64,000 nucleotides of DNA. It comes from an uncultured Flavobacteriales bacterium. Its GTDB lineage: Bacteria; Bacteroidota; Bacteroidia; Flavobacteriales_D; Crocinitomicaceae. Below, in pieces: positions 34,366 through 44,164 of the stretch. Below the pieces are notes generated by a model, which searched no databases, was not told the origin of the DNA, and saw only the letters and a list, made by a program, of their open reading frames with translations. The stretch spans positions 186,001 through 250,000 of the forward strand of contig CALEIK010000025.1 in NCBI GenBank assembly GCA_937876195.1, read 5' to 3'. Position 1 is the stretch's first letter; the number at the start of each line of letters is the position of its first letter. The position numbers were made by a program, and so were the translations under genes.

Positions 34366-37300
34366 ATGGAAAAAATAGCACCTTACATACCTGTAAATAA
34401 AGTACGCATCGTAACAGCAGCATCGTTATTCGACGGGCATGATGCCGCAATTAATATCATGCGACGCATCATTCAATCGACTGGTTGTGAAGTAATTCAC
34501 TTGGGACATGATCGATCTGTTGAGGAGGTTGTGGATTGTGCGATTCAAGAGGACGCACAGGCAATTGCAATGACATCCTACCAAGGTGGACACAATGAGT
34601 ATTTTAAGTACATGCATGATTTATTGCAGGAAAAAGGAGCGCCAAACATCAAAATTTTTGGTGGTGGTGGTGGAACTATTTTACCTTCAGAGATAGCAGA
34701 ATTGCAGGCATACGGTATCGAGCGTATTTACCATCCAGACGATGGACGTGAGATGGGATTGCAAGGGATGATAAACGACTTGATTCAACGCTGCGATTTT
34801 CCAGTTGGAAATAAATTGAATGGGGATTTAAGCGATATCAAAGAGAAGAACGCTCCGACGATTGCACGTATTATCTCTGCAGCTGAGAATTTTCCTGAAG
34901 AAGCAAAAGATATTTTTAATGAGATTGATCGCATTGCAGAAGCATCAAAGGTTCCAGTGTTAGGAATAACAGGTACAGGTGGAGCAGGGAAATCATCATT
35001 GGTGGACGAACTAGTGCGTCGATTTTTGGTTGATTTTTCAGATAAAACCATTGCTGTTGTTTCTGTCGATCCGTCCAAGCGAAAAACGGGTGGTGCCTTA
35101 CTCGGCGATAGAATTCGTATGAACTCGATTAAAAACAACCGTGTGTACATGCGTTCATTGGCAACACGACAATCCAATTTAGCATTATCGAAACACGTAG
35201 CTGAGGCGATTAATGTGTTGAAAGCTGCGGCGTATGATTTAATCATTTTGGAAACTTCAGGAATTGGACAATCCGATACAGAGATTTTGGACCATTCTGA
35301 CATGTCACTGTACGTGATGACGCCCGAATACGGAGCTGCAACGCAACTGGAGAAAATCGACATGCTTGATTTTGCAGATGTGATTGCATTGAATAAATTC
35401 GACAAGCGTGGTGCATTGGATGCCTTACGCGATGTCCGTAAACAATACCAGCGGAACCACAACATGTGGGAAGCAAATGTCGATGACATGCCAGTTTTCG
35501 GTACAATCGCTTCTCAATTCAACGATCCAGGAATGAATTCACTGTACAAAGTGATCATGGATAAATTGGTAGAGAAAACAAATTGTGATTTGGTATCGAC
35601 GTTTGAAATTACCCGTGAAATGTCAGAGAAGATTTTTGTCATTCCACCAGAGAGAACGCGCTATTTGTCTGAAATATCTGAAAACAATCGCTCATTTGAT
35701 AAATGGGTAGAGGAACAGGTGAAAGTTGCAGATACATTGTACGGATTGCAAAAATCGTTAGATACATTAAGCGCTTCTAACTTAGATGACAAAGATCGAT
35801 TAATCAAAGGAATCCAAGAGCTTTTTGAAAAGGAGAAATTGAATTTCGACCCGAAAAACTGGGAATTGTTGCAAAATTGGGAAGCCAAAAGAGCGACATA
35901 CAAGGCACCTGAGTTTAAATTTAAGGTACGCGATAAAGAACTGGCGATTCAAACACATTCAGAATCCTTGTCGCATTCGCAAATCCCAAAAGTGGTCACA
36001 CCAAAATACTTAGGTTGGGGAGATATTCTTCGTTGGAGTCTACAAGAGAATGTTCCTGGAGAATTTCCATACACTGCAGGGTTGTTTCCATTCAAACGTG
36101 AAGGAGAAGATCCAACGCGTATGTTTGCAGGAGAAGGCGGGCCAGAACGTACAAATAAACGTTTTCACTATGTGAGTTTGGGAATGCCAGCGAAACGTTT
36201 GTCAACTGCTTTTGATTCGGTAACGCTTTATGGAAACGATCCAGACCTTCGTCCAGATATCTACGGGAAAATTGGAAACTCAGGAGTTTCGATCTGTTGT
36301 CTAGACGATGCAAAGAAATTGTATTCTGGATTTGATTTATCTGATCCAAAGACATCCGTCTCCATGACCATTAACGGTCCTGCTCCAATGTTGTTGGGAT
36401 TCTTTATGAACGCAGCGATTGATCAAAATTGCGAGAAGTACATCAAAGAAAATGGACTTGAAAAGGAAATCGAAGCGAAAATAGCTGCGATTTATAAGAA
36501 AAAGGGAGTCAATCGACCAGAATACCAAGGTGGACTGCCAGAAGGAAACGATGGGTTAGGATTGATGTTGTTAGGAGTGACAGGAGATCAAGTACTTCCA
36601 GCGGACGTTTATACGAAAATCAAAACGGAAACATTAAAGCAAGTGCGTGGGACTGTTCAAGCAGATATCTTGAAAGAGGATCAAGCACAAAATACGTGTA
36701 TTTTCTCGACTGAATTTGCATTGCGTTTGATGGGAGATGTGCAAGAATATTTCATTGAAAATGGAGTTAGAAACTTCTATTCTGTATCGATTTCAGGGTA
36801 CCACATTGCAGAGGCAGGAGCAAATCCAATTACACAATTGGCATTTACATTAGCGAACGGATTCACCTATGTGGAATACTATTTAAGCAGAGGAATGAGT
36901 ATCGATGATTTCGGTCCAAATTTATCGTTCTTCTTCTCCAATGGAATTGATCCTGAGTACGCTGTTATCGGTCGTGTTGCACGAAGAATTTGGGCAAAGG
37001 CACTTGCAAAGAAATACGGAGCGAACGCACGTGCGCAAATGCTGAAATACCACATTCAAACTTCGGGACGTTCATTGCACGCGCAAGAAATTGATTTCAA
37101 CGATATCCGAACAACACTTCAAGCATTGTACGCGATTTACGACAATTGCAATTCGTTGCACACCAACGCTTACGACGAAGCAATTACAACTCCAACTGAA
37201 GAATCGGTGCGTAGAGCGATGGCAATTCAATTGATTATCAACAGAGAATTAGGATTGGCGAAGAATGAAAATCCATTGCAAGGTTCGTTCATCATTGAAG

Positions 37301-37746
37301 AATTGACGGACTTGGTAGAAGAGGCAGTATTAACTGAATTCGACAGAATTACAGAACGCGGAGGTGTACTTGGAGCGATGGAAACGATGTACCAACGTTC
37401 AAAAATTCAGGAGGAATCATTGTACTACGAAACGCTGAAACATACGGGTGAATTTCCAATTATCGGGGTGAATACGTTTTTAAGTTCAAAAGGCTCGCCA
37501 ACGGTACTTCCGAAAGAAGTCATCAGAGCGACAGAGGAGGAGAAGCAATACCAAATCAACATGCTGAAAGAATTGCACAACGGAAATGTTGAGCAATCGC
37601 AAGCTGGAATCAGTTTGGTACAAGAAGCTGCTGTTCAAAACAAAAATATGTTCGAACAATTGATGGAAACGTGCAAGTACGCTTCGTTAGGACAAATTAC
37701 CAACGCGTTGTTTGAGGTCGGAGGACAGTATAGAAGGAATATGTAG
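34366..37746 (+). CDS. icmF: Fused acyl-CoA mutase with G-protein chaperone (IcmF type)
   Basis: This 1126-residue adenosylcobalamin enzyme has all parts in one chain. Residues 12-145 are the B12-binding domain with DGHDAA, where H25 is the cobalt ligand, and the IcmF-like SYQGGH. Residues 195-410 are a MeaB-like GTPase with P-loop GTGGAGKS (203-210) and NKFDKRGALDAL. Residues about 530-1126 are the TIM-barrel mutase (FPYTAGLFPFKREGEDPTRMFAGEGGPERTN region). This order defines IcmF, which isomerises isobutyryl-CoA and n-butyryl-CoA or related substrates; ordinary methylmalonyl-CoA mutase has the B12 domain C-terminal. A TATTTTCG box at 34327-34334 may be the promoter. Substrate is inferred. 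Confidence 0.92.
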   Translation: MEKIAPYIPVNKVRIVTAASLFDGHDAAINIMRRIIQSTGCEVIHLGHDRSVEEVVDCAIQEDAQAIAMTSYQGGHNEYFKYMHDLLQEKGAPNIKIFGGGGGTILPSEIAELQAYGIERIYHPDDGREMGLQGMINDLIQRCDFPVGNKLNGDLSDIKEKNAPTIARIISAAENFPEEAKDIFNEIDRIAEASKVPVLGITGTGGAGKSSLVDELVRRFLVDFSDKTIAVVSVDPSKRKTGGALLGDRIRMNSIKNNRVYMRSLATRQSNLALSKHVAEAINVLKAAAYDLIILETSGIGQSDTEILDHSDMSLYVMTPEYGAATQLEKIDMLDFADVIALNKFDKRGALDALRDVRKQYQRNHNMWEANVDDMPVFGTIASQFNDPGMNSLYKVIMDKLVEKTNCDLVSTFEITREMSEKIFVIPPERTRYLSEISENNRSFDKWVEEQVKVADTLYGLQKSLDTLSASNLDDKDRLIKGIQELFEKEKLNFDPKNWELLQNWEAKRATYKAPEFKFKVRDKELAIQTHSESLSHSQIPKVVTPKYLGWGDILRWSLQENVPGEFPYTAGLFPFKREGEDPTRMFAGEGGPERTNKRFHYVSLGMPAKRLSTAFDSVTLYGNDPDLRPDIYGKIGNSGVSICCLDDAKKLYSGFDLSDPKTSVSMTINGPAPMLLGFFMNAAIDQNCEKYIKENGLEKEIEAKIAAIYKKKGVNRPEYQGGLPEGNDGLGLMLLGVTGDQVLPADVYTKIKTETLKQVRGTVQADILKEDQAQNTCIFSTEFALRLMGDVQEYFIENGVRNFYSVSISGYHIAEAGANPITQLAFTLANGFTYVEYYLSRGMSIDDFGPNLSFFFSNGIDPEYAVIGRVARRIWAKALAKKYGANARAQMLKYHIQTSGRSLHAQEIDFNDIRTTLQALYAIYDNCNSLHTNAYDEAITTPTEESVRRAMAIQLIINRELGLAKNENPLQGSFIIEELTDLVEEAVLTEFDRITERGGVLGAMETMYQRSKIQEESLYYETLKHTGEFPIIGVNTFLSSKGSPTVLPKEVIRATEEEKQYQINMLKELHNGNVEQSQAGISLVQEAAVQNKNMFEQLMETCKYASLGQITNALFEVGGQYRRNM

Positions 37747-37754
37747 TTTGAGTA

Positions 37755-37827
37755 GTTCAAAGTTCAAAAGTTTAAAGTTCAAAGAGAGATCAACCTTTGA
37801 ACTTTTTGAACTCCTTCAACTTTGAAC
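37755..37827. repeat. Long TTCAAAG-based inverted repeat between convergent genes
   Basis: The left arm (from GTTCAAAGTTCAAAAG at 37755) is complementary, with small gaps, to the right arm ending CTTTGAAC at 37827. It lies between the convergent stops of icmF and the 884-residue TonB receptor and can serve both as terminator. It is built from the same TTCAAAG heptamer as the 44164-44322 element. Confidence 0.8.
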
Positions 37828-37831
37828 TTCC

Positions 37832-40486
37832 CTAAAATCGAACTATCAACTTCAAATTAAATCTCCGCTGTGTCAAGTAATTTGGGATTGAATAATATTT
37901 CCCTTCGACATCTTGAATCCATTGCTTTGAAAGTACATTATTGACGCCAAGAAGATTAAATACCTCAAAAGAAATAATGGCATCGGTGAAGTTCCGAGTG
38001 ATAAAATTCTGCTTTTCCTTCTTCTTGTACAAGAAATCGTAGGACATTCCCACATCTACTCTAAAATAGGATTTCATGCGCAATGTATCTTTGTAGCGAT
38101 TTTCATCTGGTGGACCGTACGGCAGTCTAGAGCCGAACTGCAATCCCATCTGAACACTGAAGCTTTCGTAATTCGGCATTCTGTCTTGAATCAGTGCGCC
38201 TAGTGTCAACATTTGATCCGTAGGTCGTGGGATAAAACCAGGTTCAATGCGCGCACTATCTACTACCGTTTGATCTTCCAGCGTGCTATTGATGACCTCG
38301 CCATCTGCGTTGTAAAATTCGTAATAGAAATCACCAAGGATGTCCTCTTTTGTAGAAAGCAAGCCAATCTTAAAAAACGACTCAATCCCTTCTACAAATT
38401 CACCGTGAACGTTCATGTCCAGTCCATACGCATACGCAACGGCATCGTTATTCGCATAGTAGCGTGTTCTTACATTTTCTACCTGATACGGATTCACGTC
38501 CCACATGTATTTGTAGTACGCCTCAGCAGTAAATTTAAACGGTGCGTCACGGTTCCACATTCTAAAATAGACGTCGGATCCGATAACGGCATGAAATGAT
38601 TTTTGCGCCTTTACATCAAGGTTAAGATTTCCATCGAACGTCCTGAATTCCCTGTAAAATGGAGGCTGATAATACATTCCAGTGGAAAAATGGATATTTA
38701 AATCTCTTCGAACCACTTCACCATCTTTCACCATGTAGGCACGTGGGTAGTATTTTACAGAAGCTCTTGGGGTGAGATAAAACTCGTTATTCGCTGTGGT
38801 ATATCCTGAACGTAAACCTGCACTCAACGCCCATTTTGAAGGTGACTCGACAATCGTATCAGCATAGGTGCGCAGCGTTTTCGTTTTCTTTTTGGTGACT
38901 TTATCCTTCTCTTTTACTTTTTTCGTGAGGCTCACAACTTTATTCCGTTCGTTGCTCGACCAGAGCGAGTTGAATTGTAAAAATCCAGTATACCGCTGTG
39001 CTTGAAGATTTAAATCTCCTTTGATGGTTTCAAAAAGTAGGATCTGCCCATCATTCGTTTGAGGAACTGAATAACCCGCCGAGTCAATCAGTTTCCATTC
39101 ACTGAGTTTATCGGTGAAATCATCCATCTGGTAGTTTACTCCCCACTTGATGCCGTGACTTTGAAAACGGTTGCGGTAGTCGTCTTTGTACCCTTTGAAA
39201 AAATTGTGGTCACCGTGGTGGTAGACGTTGATGATCGTCGCATGCAGCTTATTACGTGCGTGCTCTAAAAATCCACCAACTCCTAAAACCGCTATAGAAT
39301 CGCCAAATTCATCTTGCGATGGATCAGTTTCTAATTCATTGATGTAGTATTCACCCAAAATATCAAAAGCCTCGGCTTCTACAGAATTGAAAATTGTGGC
39401 GTAAAAATCAATGTTCGTGCGTTTGCTTGCTTTCCACTTGACAGAAGTTCCACCTGTCATGGTGGTGAATTTGGTGTTTTCTTGCCCTTCGTAATAAACT
39501 TTAAACGAGTAGGCTTCATTGGCTGTCCCGAAGTCTGTTTCTTGAGATTCAGGGACAAAGCGGTAGTTGTTGGAAGAAAAATGACCGATTACAGACCACG
39601 TCACATTTTCGTTAATGGCGAGGTTGGTCAACAATTGCGCATCCCAGAACACTGGATTATATCCACCTTTTACAGGCAATGAATTCAACAAATATCCATT
39701 GGACTGATACCTAGCTCCCACTAAATAGTTGAATCTGGAGCCTACAGCTTGTTCTACGTGCGCTTCAGTACTTAACAATGACGCCATCATAGAACCATGA
39801 AATTTCGTCGGTGTTTTATACGTAATATCTAAAACTGAACTCAATTTATCTCCGTATTCTGAGTCAAACCCCCCTGCAGAGAACTGAATCGATTCCACCA
39901 ATGCAGAGTTGATGAAACTCATCCCTTCCTGTTGCCCTGAACGCGTTAAAAATGGACGGTAAATATTAAATCCATTCACGTACACCAGATTTTCGTCGTA
40001 ATTTCCACCACGAACGTTGTAGTTGGCAGTTAATTCGTTATTGGACGTAGCTGCGGTAGTATAGATGAGGTAGCGTTCAACGCTTCCCATGGGTAAGTTT
40101 TGAACGTCAGCAACTCTTAAATGTGGCAATTCAAACGGACTTTCTTGATCCACATGAACGCGTACAACATCTTCTTGCTGAAAATCAAATTTTACAGGCT
40201 TCACACGTGTGTATTCACCAGTTAGTTCATAGGTACGATTTTCAATCAAATCACTGAAAAGACGGTACTCGACAGACACCATGCTATCGGCAGAGGTATA
40301 TTGTAAATCAAAAATTCCGTTTTCATCCGTGTAAACGACGGGAATAATCGCTGATTTAGAAATGATTTTTACATTGTCGATGGCATTTCCTTTTTTGTCC
40401 ACGCATTTTCCTGACAAGTTATAAACTTGTGCAGCGGCAGTTGTGGTAAGGATTACAAACAAGAAAAGGGTAAAAATTCTCGACAT
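37832..40486 (-). CDS. TonB-dependent outer membrane receptor
   Basis: An 884-residue receptor with signal peptide MSRIFTLFLFVILTTTAAAQ, a carboxypeptidase-regulatory-like domain (about 21-110), a plug domain (about 120-230, with YNVRGGNYDENLVYVNGFNIYRPF) and a beta-barrel ending RRFNLKLIVRF, whose C-terminal Phe suits BAM insertion. A Lys-rich loop near 540-560 (KKVKEKDKVTKKKTK) is probably extracellular. No partner lipoprotein is adjacent. A TAATTTTG box ends only 4 nt before the start codon, so the transcript may be leaderless. Ligand unknown. Confidence 0.9.
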   Translation of the reverse strand: MSRIFTLFLFVILTTTAAAQVYNLSGKCVDKKGNAIDNVKIISKSAIIPVVYTDENGIFDLQYTSADSMVSVEYRLFSDLIENRTYELTGEYTRVKPVKFDFQQEDVVRVHVDQESPFELPHLRVADVQNLPMGSVERYLIYTTAATSNNELTANYNVRGGNYDENLVYVNGFNIYRPFLTRSGQQEGMSFINSALVESIQFSAGGFDSEYGDKLSSVLDITYKTPTKFHGSMMASLLSTEAHVEQAVGSRFNYLVGARYQSNGYLLNSLPVKGGYNPVFWDAQLLTNLAINENVTWSVIGHFSSNNYRFVPESQETDFGTANEAYSFKVYYEGQENTKFTTMTGGTSVKWKASKRTNIDFYATIFNSVEAEAFDILGEYYINELETDPSQDEFGDSIAVLGVGGFLEHARNKLHATIINVYHHGDHNFFKGYKDDYRNRFQSHGIKWGVNYQMDDFTDKLSEWKLIDSAGYSVPQTNDGQILLFETIKGDLNLQAQRYTGFLQFNSLWSSNERNKVVSLTKKVKEKDKVTKKKTKTLRTYADTIVESPSKWALSAGLRSGYTTANNEFYLTPRASVKYYPRAYMVKDGEVVRRDLNIHFSTGMYYQPPFYREFRTFDGNLNLDVKAQKSFHAVIGSDVYFRMWNRDAPFKFTAEAYYKYMWDVNPYQVENVRTRYYANNDAVAYAYGLDMNVHGEFVEGIESFFKIGLLSTKEDILGDFYYEFYNADGEVINSTLEDQTVVDSARIEPGFIPRPTDQMLTLGALIQDRMPNYESFSVQMGLQFGSRLPYGPPDENRYKDTLRMKSYFRVDVGMSYDFLYKKKEKQNFITRNFTDAIISFEVFNLLGVNNVLSKQWIQDVEGKYYSIPNYLTQRRFNLKLIVRF

Positions 40487-40490
40487 CGTG

Positions 40491-40498
40491 CAAAATTA
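40491..40498 (-). promoter_or_regulatory. -7 box directly before the TonB receptor start
   Basis: Minus-strand TAATTTTG, an exact TAnnTTTG match, 4 nt upstream of the ATG at 40486. If used, transcription would start at or next to the start codon. No good -33 box is seen. Confidence 0.45.
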
Positions 40499-40558
40499 GC
40501 TTTACAAACGATATAATCGAATGATTATTATCTAAAAATTAAATTAGCCGTTTCGTTA

Positions 40559-42151
40559 TCAATCTTCTTGAATTACACAAAAATCGTTACTGTAAGGATC
40601 GATGTGTTTGTACAGTTCTTTTAAGCGACTGCTGTAGTTTCCATCGGGACAAAAAGAGAAGAAGCTTGTTGAGCGTTCCTGCAAGCCGCCATCTGGGAAG
40701 AGACGTTCCTTCAATTGTTCAATGTGTGACATTGCGGATTCATTCTTGGATTTTGATCGTTTAATGAGCTTGTCTTGAATGGAAGCTAGCTGTTTTTCGA
40801 GTCGCGTGATTTCCGCTTGTGCATATTGATTCATCGCTGGATCAACAGCGTTTACTTGCTTTTCAATGGTGTTAGCGATGGACTGTTGCAACTTATTTAA
40901 TTCAGTGAAATCCAGCTCGTCTCCTGCGTTCTTTTTTACATAATTACTTTTCAGCACATCAATCGATTCAAATAAATCGCGGACTGAAAATCCCAACGCT
41001 TCCATTTTCTTGGATGAGTTTGCGTCTATCCAGAGGAAAGAATTCCGGACGTTAATCATAGGATAAGTAAGATTTAGCGCATCGAAAACACCTTTTAGCT
41101 GCAACCAATACGAGATTTCACCACCACCACCGATGTATGCTAAATTGGGCAACGTAAATTCTTGATAGACGGGTCTTAAGACGACATTCGGTGAAAAACG
41201 TTCGGGGTATTTTTCCAGTTCAGCGAGCAATTCAGATGAAGTGACCGTTTTACTTTCGGATAGTTTGTATGCATCGTTTATTTTTTCAATTCGACTTCTG
41301 TTTCCTTCATCGAGGTAAAATAGATTGATGTCCCGTGGATGCACTTGCGTTTTTAATCCCTGTTCTTCGAGAAGTGCGTTCATTGTTCTTACCGCAGGAG
41401 CTGAAAATCCTTCTAAAAGTTCTCTTTTTATTATTGGCGCAAATTGCGCTTTCAATGTAGGATCGTCACCGTCAATGATGACTAACCCATATTCCATGAA
41501 GAGATGATTCACCAAGTTACGTGTTGCATCGGCTAGATTTTTACCATCATAGCTTTTCAGCAAACCATGTATTTCACTGTCTGGGTGATTTGCAAATAAT
41601 GTTTTTATTTTCTCTTCCAGTTCTTCAAAATTGTCAAGTTTAAATCGCCCGACTGCACCAGATTGCTTTGTTTCCCAGGTTAGTTCTTCATTGAAAATAG
41701 TCGTCGATTGAATTTCTTCAAAATCATGATCTTCAGAAGCCATCCAATAGATCGGCACGAAATGTTGATCTGAGAATTGGGCATTCAGTAATTCCGTTTG
41801 TTTAATTACCTGCAGAATTTTCAGTACAAAAAACAGCGGGCCAGTGAAGAGCGAAAGCTGATGTCCCGTTGTGATGGTAAATGTATTTTGATCTGTCAAT
41901 CGTTCGATGTTTTCCAATGATTTCGGATCAGCTTGATTTACTTTTTGATACTGCCTTTTCAGTGCATCAACCAGAACAGCACGTTGCGTCGCGGGAAAAC
42001 CAGACTTCTTTTCGTCGATTTGTTTTGGAAAATTGGACACTTCAAACGGTCGATTGATAAAGTCGACGAAACTAGATTGATCATAAACCAATCGGATGTG
42101 ATCTTTTCCAAACGCTTGGACTTGATTTCGATGAAACCTGAATTCTTGCAT
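40559..42151 (-). CDS. bshC: Bacillithiol biosynthesis cysteine-adding enzyme
   Basis: BshC couples cysteine to glucosaminyl-malate in the last step of bacillithiol synthesis. The 530-residue length and segments TITTGHQLSLFTGPLFFVLKI, VPIYWMASEDHDFEEI, PNLAYIGGGGEISYWLQLK and a C-terminal coiled coil (about 390-470) are typical. The Rossmann-like core resembles adenylating enzymes. No other bsh genes are in the window. It is divergent from the cyclophilin gene. Confidence 0.94.
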   Translation of the reverse strand: MQEFRFHRNQVQAFGKDHIRLVYDQSSFVDFINRPFEVSNFPKQIDEKKSGFPATQRAVLVDALKRQYQKVNQADPKSLENIERLTDQNTFTITTGHQLSLFTGPLFFVLKILQVIKQTELLNAQFSDQHFVPIYWMASEDHDFEEIQSTTIFNEELTWETKQSGAVGRFKLDNFEELEEKIKTLFANHPDSEIHGLLKSYDGKNLADATRNLVNHLFMEYGLVIIDGDDPTLKAQFAPIIKRELLEGFSAPAVRTMNALLEEQGLKTQVHPRDINLFYLDEGNRSRIEKINDAYKLSESKTVTSSELLAELEKYPERFSPNVVLRPVYQEFTLPNLAYIGGGGEISYWLQLKGVFDALNLTYPMINVRNSFLWIDANSSKKMEALGFSVRDLFESIDVLKSNYVKKNAGDELDFTELNKLQQSIANTIEKQVNAVDPAMNQYAQAEITRLEKQLASIQDKLIKRSKSKNESAMSHIEQLKERLFPDGGLQERSTSFFSFCPDGNYSSRLKELYKHIDPYSNDFCVIQED

Positions 42152-42203
42152 ACTACAAATGTAATTAAGCTATTTAAAAATGGGATAAATAATCTTCAGA
42201 ACG

Positions 42204-42211
42204 TATCTTTG
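42204..42211 (+). promoter_or_regulatory. -7 box of the cyclophilin gene
   Basis: TATCTTTG, an exact TAnnTTTG match, 15 nt before the ATG at 42227. It supports the choice of 42227 as the start over the much longer upstream open frame that runs through bshC. Confidence 0.6.
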
Positions 42212-42226
42212 CTCAAAAGAATATCT

Positions 42227-42679
42227 ATGGAAGCAATAATTAAGACGAACAAAGGAGAGATGAAGGTAAGTTTTTACGATGTTGATGCACCAAAAACGGT
42301 AGCGAACTTCGTGAAACTAGCAAAAGACGGTTTTTACGATGGATTGAAGTGGCACCGAGTGCTTCCTGATTTTGTCATTCAAGGTGGTTGTCCTAATTCG
42401 AGAGATGGTGCAGCAGGAATGGCAGGTACAGGTGGACCAGGATATAAAATAGATTGCGAGGTCACTGGAGGAAATCAATACCACGATCGCGGTGTCCTTT
42501 CGATGGCACATGCAGGAAGAAATACTGGTGGTTCTCAATTTTTTGTTTGTCACTCCAGAAATAACACAGCGCATTTAGATGGTGGACATACCTGTTTCGG
42601 AAAGGTCATTGATGGGTTGGATGTAATCGACGCGATTAAAGAAGGAGACAGCATTGATTCAATTACGATCATCGACTAA
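42227..42679 (+). CDS. Cyclophilin-type peptidyl-prolyl isomerase
   Basis: A 150-residue cytoplasmic PPIase of the short bacterial type (PpiB-like), starting MEAIIKTNKGEMKVSFYDVDAPKT without a signal peptide. The active-site segments FYDGLKWHRVLPDFVIQGG, GPGYKIDCE, GVLSMAHAGRNTGGSQFFVCH and HLDGGHTCFGKVIDGLDVID are all present, with the catalytic Arg in WHRV. The desaturase gene begins 6 bp downstream, so the two are probably co-transcribed. Confidence 0.93.
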   Translation: MEAIIKTNKGEMKVSFYDVDAPKTVANFVKLAKDGFYDGLKWHRVLPDFVIQGGCPNSRDGAAGMAGTGGPGYKIDCEVTGGNQYHDRGVLSMAHAGRNTGGSQFFVCHSRNNTAHLDGGHTCFGKVIDGLDVIDAIKEGDSIDSITIID

Positions 42680-42685
42680 ATTTTA

Positions 42686-44164
42686 ATGCAGAAGAAAGCA
42701 GTTGTAATTGGCGCTGGTGTTGCTGGATTGGCGGCTGCTATTCGTTTGGCGAATAAAGGAGTAGAAACGCACGTTTTTGAAGCCAATAGCTTTCCTGGAG
42801 GAAAAATCAACAGTCGCATTGTAAACGGTTACAGATTCGATCAAGGTCCTTCGTTATTGACCTGTCCCGAATACTTGGAAGACCTGTACACCTTGTGTGG
42901 CAAGGATTTTTCGACGTTCGAAATGGCAGAACTCGAACTTTCGTTCAAATACTTCTTCAACGATGGAACACAATTGGAATTGGGCAGTGATCGCTCAAAA
43001 GTGATTTCAGAAATTGTTGAGAAATTGGGGGAGAATCCCGAATCAATTGAAAAATACTTAAAGAAAGCGGAGAAAAACTATCAGTTAATTTCTCCGCTTT
43101 TTATCGAAAAATCATTGCACCGTTGGACGGGTTTGTTTGGAAGGAAATTAGTCAAGGCGTTGGCACATTTACCGAGCTACAAACTATTCAGTACAATGAA
43201 TTCGGAAAATGCAAAGGCGTTCAGAAATCCTCGAACAGTTCAAATTTTCAATCGTTTTGCGCAGTACAACGGAAGTCACCCGTTTAAAGCACCAGCCATG
43301 TTGAACATGATTTCTCATTTAGAAGTCAACAAAACACCTTTTTTACCGAAAAATGGAATGATACAAATTACCGATGCACTTTTTGAATTGGCAAAGGAGC
43401 AAGGTGTTCAATTTCATTTTGAGGAAAAGGTAGAAGAAATCATCGTTTCAGAAAAGGCTATAAAGGCAATAAGAACAGCCGATAGAACGATGGAATGCGA
43501 CTTTGTTGTTTCCAACATGGATGTTTCGTTTACCTATCAGCGCTTGCTGAAAAACGAAAAGCATCCAGAAAAGATCTTGAATCAAGAGAAATCGAGCTCC
43601 GTTTTAGCATTTCATTGGGGGATAAAGAAAACCTTCGATCAATTGCAAGTGCACAACATGTTTTTTTCTGACAATGACGAAGGAGAATTTGACAAGGTTT
43701 TTGACTCTAAAACAATTGCGGATGATCCATCTTTTTACCTCTACATTTCATCGAAGGCAGTTCCAAGCGATGCACCAAACGGATCTGAAAATTGGTTTGT
43801 GCTAATCAATGCACCTATTGAGAATGGACAAAATTGGGACGAAGAAATCAACAAGAAAAGAGCGTTTGTTATTCAAAAAATGAGTGCCGTTTTAGGAGAA
43901 GATGTTACATCGCTAATTGAAGTTGAAGAAACACTTGATCCACGTGATATTGAGCAGCGTTATTTAGGAAAGCACGGTTCCATTTATGGAAATGCTTCGA
44001 ACAACCGATTTTCGGCGTTTTACCGTCACCCTAACTACAGCAAACGAATCAAAGGATTGTACTTTGCGGGAGTGTCTGTTCACCCAGGAGGAGGAATTCC
44101 ACTTGCGTTGAATAGTGCGAAAATAGCGTGTGATTGTTTGTTTGAAGATTATAAGTTGGGTTAG
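42686..44164 (+). CDS. CrtI/CrtD-type carotenoid desaturase
   Basis: A 492-residue FAD-dependent oxidoreductase. The dinucleotide-binding motif VVIGAGVAGLAAAIRLANKG opens the protein, followed by FEANSFPGGKINSR and FDQGPSLLT, which are typical of the phytoene desaturase family; the C-terminal LYFAGVSVHPGGGIPLALNSAK is the second FAD motif. Bacteroidota use such enzymes as phytoene desaturase (CrtI) or 1-hydroxycarotenoid 3,4-desaturase (CrtD). No crtB or other carotenoid gene is nearby to decide between them. Confidence 0.85.
   Translation: MQKKAVVIGAGVAGLAAAIRLANKGVETHVFEANSFPGGKINSRIVNGYRFDQGPSLLTCPEYLEDLYTLCGKDFSTFEMAELELSFKYFFNDGTQLELGSDRSKVISEIVEKLGENPESIEKYLKKAEKNYQLISPLFIEKSLHRWTGLFGRKLVKALAHLPSYKLFSTMNSENAKAFRNPRTVQIFNRFAQYNGSHPFKAPAMLNMISHLEVNKTPFLPKNGMIQITDALFELAKEQGVQFHFEEKVEEIIVSEKAIKAIRTADRTMECDFVVSNMDVSFTYQRLLKNEKHPEKILNQEKSSSVLAFHWGIKKTFDQLQVHNMFFSDNDEGEFDKVFDSKTIADDPSFYLYISSKAVPSDAPNGSENWFVLINAPIENGQNWDEEINKKRAFVIQKMSAVLGEDVTSLIEVEETLDPRDIEQRYLGKHGSIYGNASNNRFSAFYRHPNYSKRIKGLYFAGVSVHPGGGIPLALNSAKIACDCLFEDYKLG

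Noticed and set aside
34785..35489. Minus-strand open frame of 234 codons inside icmF
   Set aside because: It is fully antisense to the conserved G-protein domain and has low-complexity Ser/Ala composition.
41933..42226. N-terminal extension of the cyclophilin
   Set aside because: It runs antisense through bshC and precedes an exact TAnnTTTG box at 42204; the cyclophilin fold starts at 42227.
42686..44164. Carotenoid biosynthesis gene cluster
   Set aside because: Only one desaturase is present; neighbours are a cyclophilin and dnaX, with no crtB, crtZ or crtY.
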